NCBI GenBank assembly: GCA_037176725.1
Contig: JAZBRS010000020.1
Location: 86,808,001-86,872,000 of the forward strand
DNA from: Posidonia oceanica
Lineage: Eukaryota; Streptophyta; Magnoliopsida; Alismatales; Posidoniaceae
Direction: 5' to 3'
DNA: 64,000 bases
In this document: one piece after another, positions 34,075 to 47,165 of the stretch
How the letters are laid out: each line of letters opens with the position of its first letter
How positions within the stretch are numbered: the stretch's first letter is position 1
Program-made: the position numbers and the translations under genes
Notes under the pieces: generated by a model
Databases searched by the model: none
What the model saw: only the letters and a program-made list of their open reading frames with translations
What the model was told of the DNA's origin: nothing

Positions 34075-35040
34075 TGTTGACACCCCATTTTGACAAGGCT
34101 GAATTGGCAGATCTCTCTCTCTGGTGGCTAGGAAAAACCCAAAACTCCACACCTTTCTTTCCAAACTAACACCTAAACCAAACCCAAAATCACACCCATT
34201 TTCCATCCCGAAAACCACTTCAAAACTCAACACTTCTTCAACCTAGAAAACTACACAAAAACTTTAGGAAAATCAACACTTCTTCAACCTAGAAAACTAC
34301 TCCAAAAACTCTAGGAAAACCAACACTTCTTCAACCTAGAAAACTACTCCAAAAACTTTAGGAAAATCAACACTTCTTCAACCTAGAAAACTACTCCAAA
34401 AACTCTAGGAAAACCTACACTTCTTCGACCTAGAAAACTACTCCAAAAACTCTAGGAAAACCAACATTTCTTCAACCGAGAAAACTACCCAAAAACCATA
34501 GGAAAATCCATCCTTTTCAACCTAGAAAACCCTCCAAAAAACCCTTAGGATCTCCCACCAGAATCACTACCAAAAACCCTAGAAAACCTAGGTAAAGCCC
34601 CCCACTTTCTAGACCCAAAAACCCTTTCAAAAATCATCCAAAACCCCACTCCAAACCCTAGGTCAAACACTAGAAACCCTAGGCCACATACTTGCCCAAT
34701 CCCACTTCAATTCTAAGCCTCTATCCCCCTCATCTATCCAAATTATCCTTTTCTCTCTCAAAATTATCCTTTTTCTCTCTCCAAATTATTCTTTTCTCTC
34801 TCCTCTCTATTCTCCATCTTATTCTCCATCTTTTCTTGCTCTCTAGTGGACCTACCTCATTCCTACTCCTCCCCACCTATTCTCCTTTCTTCCCTTTATT
34901 TTATCTTTATTTTATTTTACTTTATTTTATCCCATGTTATTTGATCTTTATTTTCTTTTCATCCCTTCCCTTCTTTCTTTCTTCATCCCTTCCTTTCTTC
35001 CTTTCCTTCTTTCTTTCCTTCTTTCTTTTCCCTTTTTCCA

Positions 35041-35109
35041 CCCTAAACCCTAAACCCTAAACCCTGGACCAAAACCCTAAACCCTAAACCCTAAACCCTA
35101 AACCCTAAG
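35041..35109 (+). repeat. Telomere-like CCCTAAA repeats in LTR E
   Basis: About eight units of CCCTAAA, interrupted once by 'ccctggaccaaaa'. The 3' LTR has a shorter version at 56288-56342. This is the plant telomere heptamer, here inside a transposon. Confidence 0.9.
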
Positions 35110-38100
35110 CCTAAAAACCTAAACCCTAGAAAACCCAAGGAGAAGCTACACTTAAAACCCTAGGAAAAACCTAGCAAAACCTTAGGAAAACCTAGCAAGA
35201 CCTTAACCTTGAAAAACCTAGCAAGACCTTAACCTTGAAAAACCTAGCAAAAACCCTAGCAAAGACCTCCCAAAACCCTAGATCACATCCCCTTAAACCC
35301 TAGGAACACACTTGCCCAACCCCACTCCAAATTCAGGTCATTATCCTCCCTATCTCTCCTAATTATCCTTTTCTCTCTCCAGATTATTCTTTTTCTCTCT
35401 CCTGATTATCCTTTTCTCTTTCTTCTCTATTCTCCCCCTTTCTTCTTCTCATTTCTTCCCCAAACTCATCATCAACCCCATTTAACACTTCTTAAAACAA
35501 CTAAAGAGAAAAATCCAACCAGAAAAATAAATCAAACACCTAAAAATAATTTAAAAGAAAATCTAACTAAATGCGAATCAAAACAACCCAAAAACAGTTA
35601 AAACTAACTAAAAACAAACTAAAACAAACTAAAAAAACTTAAAAACAATTTAAAACAATTAAGAAACAAATTTCAAGACTTAAAACAATTAAAAAACAAA
35701 TTTCAAAACTTAAAGACAATTAAAATAAATCAAAACCCATTAAAAACAATTAAAGAAGCAAACATAAGAAAAACCGCTCAAAATCCTTAAAAAACAACTT
35801 AAAAATCTGGTCAAAAACATTAAAATCATCAAAAGAAAATTAAAACAACTAATAAACTTAAAATCAAAAGAAACAAATCAAAACAATTAAAAAACTCTAA
35901 GAAAATAATTAAGAGAAAAACTTAAACAATTAACAACTAAAAAGAAGACAAATCTAAAAACAATTAATAATTAAAATCAAAGGGGAAAGACTTAATCAAT
36001 TTAAAAACTTAAAAACAATCAACAAACTTAATTAAATTAAAAAAACTTAAAAACAATTAACAAACTTAAAATGGAAAAGAAAACTTAAAATCAATTAACA
36101 AGCTTAAATCAAGAAGAAAATTCAAACAATTAAAACAATCAAGGAAAAGACTTAAGAAAACTATTAATAATTAAAATGATAACCTAAAAGTTAAAGCTCT
36201 AAAATAAATCCAAAAACAAAAACTCAATTTCCTTTTTATTTTCTTTTCCTTTTATTTCTTTTCTCCTTCTTCCTCTCCTTCTTTCCATTTCTTTTTATTT
36301 CTTATCTTTCTAATTTTCTACAACCAAAGCCCAACCCATTCCTCTCCTTCCTCCTCTTCCTTTTTTTCTTTTTTTTTCATTTCTACTGTGCTTCAGCCCA
36401 ACCCAACTCCTCCTTCTTCTTTCTCTTCTTCCTCTTCTTCTTCTTCTCTTCCTCTCCTCCCACAAACGACAGCACCTCTCCCCCATTGGTTTTTTTTTCA
36501 AACATTCACTTGACAGCCACCTTGACTTCCCAGCATACCCAACTACCCACGACCTCCATCACCACCTTACCCTATGGCTTGAAACCAAGGACCAAGACCC
36601 ATTCCCTCTCCCATTGACCATTGAAATCAGTGAACTTTGAGGGGAACAAAACCTGAGAATTTGGATCCAGAACGGGACTTCCCGTGCCTTCTTCCAGAAC
36701 CAAAAAACACCCCCAATCTCTCCCAAAATCCTCCTCCAAAGTTCCCCACACCCAAACATTTTCAGACCAACCTCCCCATTGCCAGAACCATATCCACAGC
36801 CATCTAAAAATTTCGAAACTCCACCATCCTACTCACCAAGCCCTCACCTTCACAACTCACCCGACACTTCACCCAGAAACACCCCACAGCCACCGCAGTT
36901 CACTACAAACACCTTCGACAGCAATTTGCCTAAAAACTTCAAACTCCTCTGACTTCCTCCACACCCAGTAGAATTCCATTCCGTTTCTTCCCACACGCTC
37001 CCCAGACAACCACCTAGCCGCTGGAACCTTCACCTCGGCCTGGAACGCCGCAAAACGCCCCAGCAACCTCAGTCCCAACAGAACCCACCCAAAAATCTCA
37101 AACCTCCCTCCGACGAGCGAAACAAGCTTCTAGACGCACCGGGAGCTTCCCTAGCACGCGTGGAGCACACCGGCACCTCGCAGCAGCTCTCAGACCCCTT
37201 CAAGCGCCACCACCGTCCTCCTCCGACCGGCCACAACCCACCGACATCAGGGGCACGATCCGGCCAGCGTAACCGGTAACCATCTATACCACTATGTTCC
37301 TTGTGTGAATGTGGTCATTTTGACTATTTTTGCAGATTTTTTGGAGCTTCGTGCCGCCCTCGAGGCCTCGCCGGAGTTACCAGCTCCGTCGGCCAATTCC
37401 GCCGCTGCCGCCACGCACCGCCACCTTCGGACCCCCGCACCGCCTCCGCCAACCTCTGAGCTACCCGCCCATGCGCCCAGAACACACCCAGGTGCCCTCG
37501 CGCAGCCTCACTGCCGTGAGCCGCCGCCCTGCGCCGCAGCCCCCTCTGTCGGCTACTATGCTGCTGCACGTGGGTGGAAGGAAAGAGATGACACTGTAGC
37601 AAAATCTGATTTTTTTTAAGTTTGAACAAAGTTTGAATGCTTGCATTATCATAAAGTTCATTAGTTTTCTTTTATTGCATTTAGGTCCTGTGTTGATTTA
37701 AATTTTATTTAAATTCTAATTAAAACTATATTACATTGCGTAAAATATCTGTCATTTCTTTTATTTGCATTTTAGTCCATCTGTAGTTCAAATAACTTTA
37801 GTTTTATTTATTTCTAGCCTAGTAGCTTAACTTATTTACTTTTAGGTCCTGCAATTGATGAATATCATTTAAATGCTTGCTTTTTACCTTATTACATTGC
37901 ATTTTAATCCTTTGATTTATTATATTTGCACTTAGGTCCTCTGTTAGTTAATCTTTTCATTTAAATTCGCATTTTATCATACTACATTGCATTAATATCC
38001 TCTATTTTCTTTAAATTACATCTAGGTCCATCCACAGTTCATGAAAATCATTTAAATCTGCATTTTACCATATCACATTGCATTTTAGCCCCTGTATTTT

Positions 38101-39580
38101 CTTTATTTACACTTTAGTCCTCCACAGTTCATGCATTTCATTTAATCATCTTTTAAAACCATATTGCATTGATGAAAAGCCCCTGACTTTATTTTTTTTG
38201 CTTTTAAGTCCCTCTATGTGTGCTATGCTTTGTTTTATTTTGTTTTCTTTTTGCAGTAAGGCCCAAGATTTTGTTTTTATTGCGCAGGGGTCCTCCCTTC
38301 TTGTTTTCCTGTGTCTGTATGATTTCTTTTGGTTTGCAGATCAGTCCCCAAGTTTTATTTATTTGCAGATGAGTCCTTCCACTTATTTTCAGTAGGTTTT
38401 TGCTTTCTTTTGGCCTTGCATTTTAGCCTTGAGTTTTGTTTTAATTACATCCGGGTCCTTTTGAGTCTCAATAAGCCCCTCAGGTTTTCTGTTTTTCATG
38501 CAACTAAGCCCTTAACTTTTTAAAAGATTGCACATAGGTCCTTGTAAGTGTCTTTTGCACTTTTTTGAGTCCTTTCTGGCTTTGTTTTTTCCCACCCAAG
38601 CCTTTCCAAGTTGCATGAGGATCCCCTACAGGTTTTCTTTTGGGATTTGTGCCTGTATGCTGGCTTTGCATTCTAGTCCATAAGTTTTCAAAAATTGCAT
38701 TTAGGTCCTTTTCTTGCATTTTTACATGCATTCATCTTAATTAACATTGCATTTAGCTCATGCACCCCTGCATTAGCATCCTTACATGCATGTGCACTCT
38801 TTTGCACACATTTAGGGTTAATTTGCACACAAACCCCTGCACTTTTCCCTATATTTGCACTTAGACCCCCATATTTGCATTTTGCATGTATCGCACCCAT
38901 GCATCATTGCATTTAGCACTTTTTGCACACACTTAAGCATTCCTAGCTCCCATGCATGTGGGAGGACCTGTTTTGCACACCCCTAGGACCTCCTTTACAC
39001 TTAGATCCTTTCTTCTCCCCTGTTCTTGAGCCCTCTGCCCTAAAGATAGCACATCTTTTGATCGGACCGCCGGATCTTCTCAATCAAGCTACCTAGACAA
39101 CCTCGGTGGAGCACACTCCAATGCAGACCAAGCACTTCTCAGATCAGGCTTCAGATCTCCAAGGTAAGTCCTTCTGAACTCCTGCATAGCATTTTTTGCA
39201 CATCATTAGCATTGCATGCATTGTTTTTGCCTCCTATTTTCTCGAGCATGTAGATTAGGACCCCCTCTTCTTGCTTATCAACTCTACCTTTCCTTTTCCC
39301 GTACTCCTGGTATCTTTGGGTTGTGTTTCCCCTAGATTCACTACTAATTGCGACTTTCTTCCCCCTTTTCCACGATCTGATTGCACTACGAGCTTTGGGC
39401 AGTGTGCGAGACACATCGTGGGACAGTTTAGTGGGAAACAGTCACAGAATAGTGGTGATCCCTCCACTTGCTTTCTTTCCCCTTTGCAGGTCTTCACACC
39501 TACATTGCGTGGTCCTTAAGCAATGTTTGTCTTCACACTTACATCGCTTGCCTCTTTACTTGTTTTATTCTTCCCATTCG

Positions 39581-39940
39581 CCTGTTTTCGCATCGTTTTG
39601 CGCACCCGCATCTGTTTTTACTCGTTTTCGCACTGTTTTGCGTGCCAGCATCAATTTTCGCCTGTTTTCGCATCATTTTGCGCACCCGTATCTGTTTTTG
39701 CTTTTTTGCACCATTTTGCGTGCTAGCACCTGCTTTCGCCTGTTTTCGCATCGTTTTGCGTGCTTGCATCTGTTTTTGCTCGTTCTTGCACCATTTCGCA
39801 TGCCTGCTTTATTTCTTGCACCGTTTTGCGTGTCGACTTTGTTTCTTGCACCGTTTTACGTGCCGACTTCGTTTCTCGCAACGTTTTGCGTGCCGACCTT
39901 CGTTTCTCGCACCGTTTTGTGTGTTTTACGTTGTTTTCTC
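39581..39940 (+). repeat. 40-bp tandem repeats in LTR E (5' copy)
   Basis: Units begin 'gttttcgcatcgttttgcg' with a 40-bp period at the left end, shortening to about 29 to 30-bp units ('ttgcaccgttttgcgtg') on the right. The 3' LTR has the matching array at about 60942-61300. Confidence 0.85.
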
Positions 39941-40631
39941 TTGCATGTCGCCTGCATTTCCTGGTTTTACTGATGTTTTGTTTTATCGCCTACATTTGCA
40001 TTTAGGGCAGTGATGCTTACTACTTGGAGTTCTCACGGACCAGGGTTCGCCCGGTTCAGAACACAGACAGCGCTACTGAGAACTTAGATAGCACGTTTAA
40101 TTCCTTGCACGCATTTCCATCACTTAGAGCACACCTTTGAGCATTTAATTAGGCATTCATGGTACTTAGGCATTCAAAGTATGCATTTCCCTGCGTATGC
40201 AAGCATAAGCCTAGAAAGACCGATTCTCAGGCGTGTCGGGGGTGTCTAACACCTTCCCCGCATGTAACAGGAGTCCTTGCCCTTTCTCTTGGCCCGTAAT
40301 GACCATATTGCCCTTATCCTAGGCATAAGTCATATCATTTGCATTCATTTGCATCTCATTTTATTTGCATTGCATTGCATTGCATCTTTTGCTTGGTTTT
40401 GCGTGTTTATCCATGCATTTCCTCGATTTTCCTTGTCTCCCAACTTAATAGACACGATAGCAACTCTGATTTGTCTTATCTTCTTCTCTTCTTTCCTTTT
40501 TCCCCTTTTTAAGCATTTTCGAGTTAAGTCTTCCTTCTCGGACGCAGCTGCTAATAGTGAACCTGATTCAGATCGGTGCACGCGAGCTTTGGCAATGTGC
40601 ATGGACGATTTGAACACCAGGATTACTACAG

Positions 40632-40649
40632 TGGCGACTCCGCTGGGGA
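40632..40649 (+). other. Element E primer-binding site
   Basis: TGGCGACTCCGCTGGGGA, one base after the 5' LTR end. The type is known from Ogre/Tat elements and reported there to match tRNA-Arg. Confidence 0.92.
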
Positions 40650-41871
40650 TGCTCGACTCCGGCTTTCGTTTGGTTTCGCTCGCTTGCAGTTTGCATCTTT
40701 GTTTGCCTTTATGCCTTTGTTTGCCTTGTCTGCTTGTTTAGTTCTCTCTAATTGCCTTATTCATTTACTTGTCGCACTGCTCTTTAATTATTATCTCAGC
40801 ATTTATTTACTTTATCTGCTTTATTCGCTGCATTATTTCAAGTACTTCCTTTATTCCAGCATTCCATTACCATGCTTGCGTGATTATTGCTTTAATTCAT
40901 GCCTTTTGTCTGATGCTTGGTTTATTTTACACAAGTATGCTATGTCACTACACTGATGCACATGCTATGCCTTACCTGCCTTTTGTTGTGATGATCGCTT
41001 TCTACTTTCACTAAGCATGTTCACAACACTAGCACATGCCATGAACATGCCTTTTGCTGTGTTGTATGTTGTTTGCCTACCATATCTGGTTGATTTTCTT
41101 TCCTTTTGCACATGCCATGTCTAGGATAGTAGAGACTGATTGCTTCCCCCACGGTTAATTAAAAATAGCAAGTAAAAAGAACTTCTAGGAGCAACTAGAG
41201 ACTTCAAACAATCCTGCACCCCCTTGGGTTAATAAAATACGCAAGATAAAATACTTTAATCATTTGCATAAGCATCATATAGGGCATGCATCTTCTCATC
41301 TGAGTCCACCTATCAGTCTGCGAAGGATGGTCCTGGCCTCTTGCCCCGATGCTTTGGCATGGCGTGAGTCGATCGGTCTGTCCCCCTTGTCAGGGGTTGT
41401 GTCGGTGTTAGTGGAGGGTACTACCCACGCTTCGGCGGGGTCGAGGCCACCAACGCACCACCCTGTTATTACCTGAGCTTTGGGCCAGGAGTTAGACAGG
41501 GAACCTACTTTTTTGACCTAAGTCGGTGACCTGTACACTTGTGGGTATCCGAAGTAGACTACCTGCTAGGAAACACTAGATTGGTGAGAGAGAACATGCT
41601 AGAAAGCATACATATCATTCATGCCACCACTTAATGCATTTGCACTTCATTTTTCTGTTACTAATCCCAGTTCCTGTTGTGTCCCTCGTAGAGTTCAGTG
41701 AGCGAGTTCCCTAGCTGGAGCTCGAGTTCCTTCTCTTACTGACACCTCTACTATGACACCTATGCTTGACCATCTCCTTTTGAGCTATTCGCCTTTGCGA
41801 TCATAGCTCCTCCTAGAGCTCGTTCACTTTCCCCTCGTCGTAGCCCTATTTTGACTCGCTCTCGGTCAGCA
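40650..41871 (+). other. Element E untranslated leader
   Basis: Noncoding from PBS to gag. 41285-41515 is strongly similar to the leader of element A at 14890-15150. No upstream ORF1 of the usual Ogre kind is visible. Confidence 0.65.
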
Positions 41872-44451
41872 ATGGCCCAGCGCACCATCGAACCCCTGCT
41901 TACCCTTGCCTCAGAGGCGATTACCGCTTCGGTCCCTCCGACTCCTACTTCCAACCCTTCTGTGCCCCTTGTGACACCAGGGTTTCCCCCTCTGTCGCCT
42001 AGGGCACCCCAGTATGTCGTGGGGCATTGGCAAACATTCGCTCCTCCGGATCCGATCGCCGAGTCTATCTTGATGACCACCACTCGCATTCTGGAGGCGC
42101 CTCTGACCCCACCTTTCCAAGGATTCGTCACTTTTGACACCCCTTCTGCTGCTACGGCGACTCTTGCCATATGACTTCAACCTTCAAGACAGTCTGTACC
42201 TCTTGGCTCTGGCCCCCCGCCGGCGCTGCACTTCAGCGTTCCCACTGACGGGACACTTGAAGAGCAGTACCATCATCTGATGGAAACTGCCTAGTGGCTG
42301 CAGGGCATGGCTCTATCAGTCCGCCCTTCATTTGTTCCTGCTGGTCCTAAGATTCCTGTGCGGCCTGCTCCTGCATATCATGCATTTCATTCTGCACTTC
42401 CGCCTTGACCATCGTCTCAACTGCTCACAGTTCCGACGGTGGGGACACGTATCCCGCCTCTTGCATCTGCACAACACCACACACAGCATGCACCTCCACC
42501 ACTTGGTGGCCAGTCCTTCGAACTGGTTGGAGCATAGTACCCCACAGACCCACCACCCGGCACCACACCGGTGCAGCTGCTACTGCTCCAGCATTCTGCA
42601 CCCACTGCACAGCATGTCATTTATCCGCCTCCCTTGCATCAGGTTCAGAACTCAGCATGCATTCCCCCATACACTCCACCACAGCACGGGTATGCCAGCC
42701 ATCACGTTGCATCACCAGGTGATGTGATGGTGGATCCAGAAGAGCACCTTGGTGTGACCCACTCGGCGTATGTGGTCCCTGCCCCTGCTGCCCCATCACC
42801 TCCGGCAGCTAATCCAGACCCCATCAATAACAGGATGGATGTTCTAGAGAAAGCACTACGTCTAGTGCAGGGGATAGACCACCAGACCTACCAGTTCCGG
42901 GACCTCTGCTATTTCCCAGAGGCGGTACTCCCTCCAAAGTTCAAGATCCTGGACTTTGAGAAGTATGATGGTAGGGGCTGCCCCATAGCCCATCTGAAGG
43001 CATATTGCAGTGATCTCGCTCAGCTTCAGGTTGACGAGAGGTTGCTAATCCGCCTATTCCAAAAGAGTCTGTCCAGTCCAGCTCTCAAGTGGTTCACGTC
43101 ACTTGACATGTCTGTGATCAAGACTTGGAATGACCTAAGCCAGGCGTTCCTGGAATAATATTCCTTCAACCTCGACCTGGTCCCAAAGCGCGCGGACCTG
43201 GTCGCAACCAAGTAGAATTCGGGCGAGCCGTTCGGGGAGTACGTCGGCCACTAGCACGCCCTTGCTTCACAGGTTCGAGATAAACCCTCTGATGAGGAGT
43301 CTATCGAGATCGTCATTAAAGGGGCGCAGCCATCCACCGGAGCTTTGCTTAGCATCCAACCCGTCATGACCTTCACTGCATTGATCTGAGCTGGCACTCG
43401 CGTAGAGAGTTCGTTGCGGAGTGGCAACTTCCCCACACTCTCTGCGCTTGCCAAGCAGGCCTCCACCAGCAGTAACAGTAGTGGCAGCAGCACCATCAAC
43501 AACAACAGCGGCAGCAACAACAACCGTCCCAAGAGGAAGGATCCGCCGAAACCCACTGTTGCATACGTCGACTCTCTTGCTCCGCCTGTTCACCTGGCAT
43601 CTCGGCCTACCTCTCCTCAGATCTTTTACGCACCTACACCTAGGGCACACCCCACACCACAGATCACTACCACCACTCGACCGGTCTATCCTGCCATACC
43701 GGTTTAGCAAGGACAATTCCAAAGGCAAAGACGGCCATCCATTGAGAAGCGGAAGTTCGCCCCACTAGTGGAACTGCTAAATGTCGTCCTTCCGAAGGTT
43801 GCGTCGCTCCTGAAGTTTCCAGAGGTTCGCCTGCCACCAAACCCACTACCACATTGGTTTAAGGCGAACCTTTTCTGCAATTTCCATCGAAGCGTCGGGC
43901 ATTCGACGGATAATTACTACACTCTCCGGAATGCTATCCAGGACTTGATCAAATCAGGAACGATTGTGATCGACACGCACGAGACGTCGACTTCCACACC
44001 ATCTCATGCATCTGCATCAGCATCTGTCCCAGCTAACATTGTCCACCAGCCCCTGCCAGAGCACTCCTATTCGAGAGGCACAGGGACCTCGGGATTCCAT
44101 TCTCTTTTCCCTTCTGGGTCTCCCATGTCTGTGGTAGATCCTTCTGAGCTTATCCATGATGTTTCTACTCCCTTTCCAGTCTCCCTCTATCACGCGGCTA
44201 TCGCCGGCTTCGAGTCGGGTGTTCATATGATCCGACCGCGCGCCAGGCCGGAGTATTCTTCTACACCAGCCACCATGCTTCCTCGGGCTCAAGCCCCAGT
44301 ACACCTGCTAGGTAACCTGCAGCCAGTATCCCCAGTACATCTCCTAGGCAGACCTCAGCTAGGGTCTCCCATACATTTGCTAGCAAGACCTCAGCCTCCA
44401 CCCCCTTGCCTTCCCAGCAACCCCCTTGTCCATACCCTCCTCAACCAGTAG
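41872..44451 (+). pseudogene. gag: Element E gag, degenerate
   Basis: The start is the ATG at 41872 (MAQRTIEP), conserved in element A. A Pro-, Ala- and Thr-rich N-terminal half is followed by the Ogre-type capsid core YQFRDLCYFP at about 42886, then FEKYDGRGC, LIRLFQKSL, LKWFTSLDM and AFLE. A nucleocapsid-like motif CNFHRSVGHSTDNYY (about 43879) keeps C-x2-H-x4-H, but the last Cys is Tyr. Premature stops: TGA 42172, 42406, 43387; TAG 42292, 42535, 43213, 43252, 43705; TAA 43156. The frame changes between about 44406 and 44451, where protein-like sequence moves to the protease frame. Confidence 0.9.
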
Positions 44452-47165
44452 GCACCCCTGTAGCCCCTCTCGTGCTCGCTGCACGCGCTCCCGTGGTTAT
44501 CAACCTAACCCAGGACACCCATCGCGTACCTTACAGCTACGCCACAGAAATGTGTGCAGAAGTGATGCGATCGGGGAGGGCCTACAAACCCCCAGCACTA
44601 GTGGCCAGACCTAGTCACCCAGAACCTACAGCACCTCTTTCCTTAGGCCAACCTGCAACCCTACCACCATGAAGCCAACCTCTTATACCTACCATAGCTG
44701 AACCTGTCCCTAAAGCTACACTTCCTACCACCAAGAAAGGCCAGCCCAAGGCCGATATTACTTCCCAACTCAAAAAGGTTAAAGCCGACATATCCATTTG
44801 GGACCTGATACACACCTCTACCGAACACCACGAGGCTTTTCTTCACGTGTTCCAAGCTGCCCATGTGTCCCAAGCCATAGAACCTGCCGCCTTGGAAAGC
44901 ATGGTCAGAATGATTGCGGAGCCCCAAGTCATCACTTTCACGAGTGATGAGTTGCCTCCGGCGGGGATTAATCATAACCAGCCCTTGTTCGTCACGGTAC
45001 AATTCAAGAACTTTCGCATTCCCCTTGCGTTGGTTGATAATGGGTCAGGCCTTAACGTCTGTCCCTTGCGAATTTCAACTAAGCTCGGATTCAAGGCCGA
45101 GGACATTACTCTGGCTGTAAAGGGAATGACAGCTTTTGATAATACCCACCATGACGCTCTAGGGATTTTGATTATTCCTCTTATCATTGGCCTGGTCACA
45201 TTCGATGTGGAATTCTATGTCATTGACTTGGAGCCTAATTTCAATTTTCTACTTGGGCACCCTTGGCTCCACAAGCATCAGGTTATCCCCTCGACCCTCC
45301 ATCGCATGATCAAGTTCCGCCGAGGCGACGATGTCATCGTTGTCATGGTGGAGAATTTTGAGAAGGAGCGGGTCGAGGCAGCCTCCTCTGTCTCTTCACA
45401 GACTGTCCCCTTTGATCCTAAACTTTCTGATGCTTTATACCACGTTAATCGGTGCGAGCCGGTTAACTTCATACCAGATCTTGAACGTGTCAACTCTTTG
45501 GCCGTTCACAATAACCCTTTCCAGATGGTCGAAAACGTCTATCACAGGTGGGGTTACGTCAAAGGGACACCGCTCGCGTGATACGACCAGGGAATCGCTG
45601 AGCCGATCGTGGTAGAGGAGCGAAGAGACAATGAGGGTCTTGGATACGACTCGCAGGCTGATGAAAGTAAGCGCCCACAGTCGAAGAATCAAAGGATGAG
45701 CATTCCCCGAGACCTTGCTAACTTCACAAGTGCAGGTATCCTAGGTTCAAGTGGAGTTCAAGCCGTAGTGCAGTCGGAGCCATGCCAAAGCTCTTCGTTG
45801 TCGGGAGAAGACTGGGTCTGCATTGAGGACTACTACTCGGATGAGGAGCAGTCTGGCACAGTAGGGGCAGCCCGGACCAGCAGCGAGATTCAACTTGGCT
45901 CGGCAGCATCTCGATCAGTTTGTCTGGCTCTTCCTTCCACAGATCATAAAGCAGCAGATTTGGCAGGCCCTTTGGCAGATTTGACAGTCTCTGATCTTCC
46001 TGCAGTCTCATCAGCATCACCGATGCCAGCACAAACCACTCTGAAGTCAAAGACACTAGCTCAGGCACAGTTAGCCAATCTACCCGCGGCCGCAATCGCA
46101 TCAGTACCACTGTCACCCTCTCCGGCGAGTCAATCGCTGAGTTCAGCCAACAGCGCAACTCAGCCCATTTCAGCAGCCGCATCACAAGTAACGCCGCTAG
46201 CTCAGTCAGCCACACATCCTCTTGCCTCAAAAGATCAACTCTCGTGGCAGGACCCCATGGCATAAGAGGCCGTGCAGTCACCATCACAACCAGAACCAGA
46301 GGCCCCGTCGAGCAGTGCAACCTCCCAACCATTGATCTCCCAGAAGAACAACTTCGCCTCCCCTCCAACTGTGGCAGTGACTTTGGCAACGCACCCATCA
46401 GCGGCGCTGCTAATCAATCTGTTTGGATCACTGATGATCAAACCGCCACAATCTGCCACGCCCATAAGCCAGCCAAAGCAAGCACCCAGAACCGTGGTAC
46501 ATCTAGCAGCTGGGCCAGAGCCAAAGGCCCCCGGTGCTTACTACGTCGACTCACCCTCGGATGAGGAAGAAGGAGCAGCAGCCGAGGCCCAGGTCGATGC
46601 GTGGATAGGAGACTTAGAGCTGCTGTATCAAGAACAACTCACGTCACTAACAGAGGACCTAGTAGCATATTAGGTGGTTGTGAAGAAGGGGAAAGCCATG
46701 GCTATGGACCCCTCCTCACAGAAGGACCATGCCTCTATCATGGTCGTTGAAGAAGAATCGGCGGCAGCAGCCTCTACCAGATCGGATGAACTGATCACTT
46801 TGCAGCCGCAAGGCGGGTCTCGGTGGCTGGTGCAGCACATGCCTCACTCCAGTAATACCCCTATTGGCCACCAGTCTGACATACCCTCCGCAACAAGGAG
46901 CATGGAGGGGGAAGCATCAGCAGTACAGGCAGTAACAGAATCAGCTGAATCAACAGAGCCAGCAGTGGCAAAGTCAGTAGCAGTGGCAGAGTCAGTAGCA
47001 GTGCCAGAAACAGAGTTAGCAGTAGTGCCATCAGCACCGGAGCAGGCAGAGGAGATTGCCAGGACAGAGGTCATGCACCGAGGATACAAGAACACCTGAG
47101 TAAGTGTGACCATCCTGAAGCGTCACCAAGGCCAAGAAGCAGAACATCTACACTCCTTTGACATA
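44406..47165 (+). pseudogene. pro: Element E protease and long linker, degenerate
   Basis: One frame runs from about 44406 to 47165 with stops TGA 44670, TGA 45579, TAA 46263, TAG 46671 and TGA 47097. It opens with SQLKKVKADISIWDLI (about 44767), a conserved Ogre motif before the protease. The aspartic protease active site is DNGSGLNVCP with Asp at 45036, and the C-terminal motif FLLGHPWLHKH at about 45249. After the protease lies a linker of some 500 codons, Ser-, Ala- and Glu-rich, with acidic pieces (YYSDEEQ, DSPSDEEEG) and no catalytic motif. Known Ogres have an intron between protease and RT; GTAAGT at 47100-47105 could be a donor, but a clear acceptor is lacking. A frame change near 47165 leads into RT. 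Confidence 0.85.

Larger units (their letters stand above)
34075..40630 (+). repeat. Element E 5' LTR (6556 bp)
   Basis: Starts TGTTGACACCCC and ends GATTACTACA before the PBS. Blocks in order: 'cttcttcaacctagaaaact' tandem repeats of about 55 bp (34215-34500); CCCTAG- and CCCTAAA-rich text; pyrimidine tracts; an A-rich block with few T or G (35500-36230); pyrimidine tract (36230-36480); GC-rich segment (37080-37600); 'gcattttagtcc' repeats (37670-38180); 40-bp repeats (39581-39940); conserved end with 'gtcggggg' (about 40240). It keeps the empty site of the SINE found in the 3' LTR. Confidence 0.9.
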
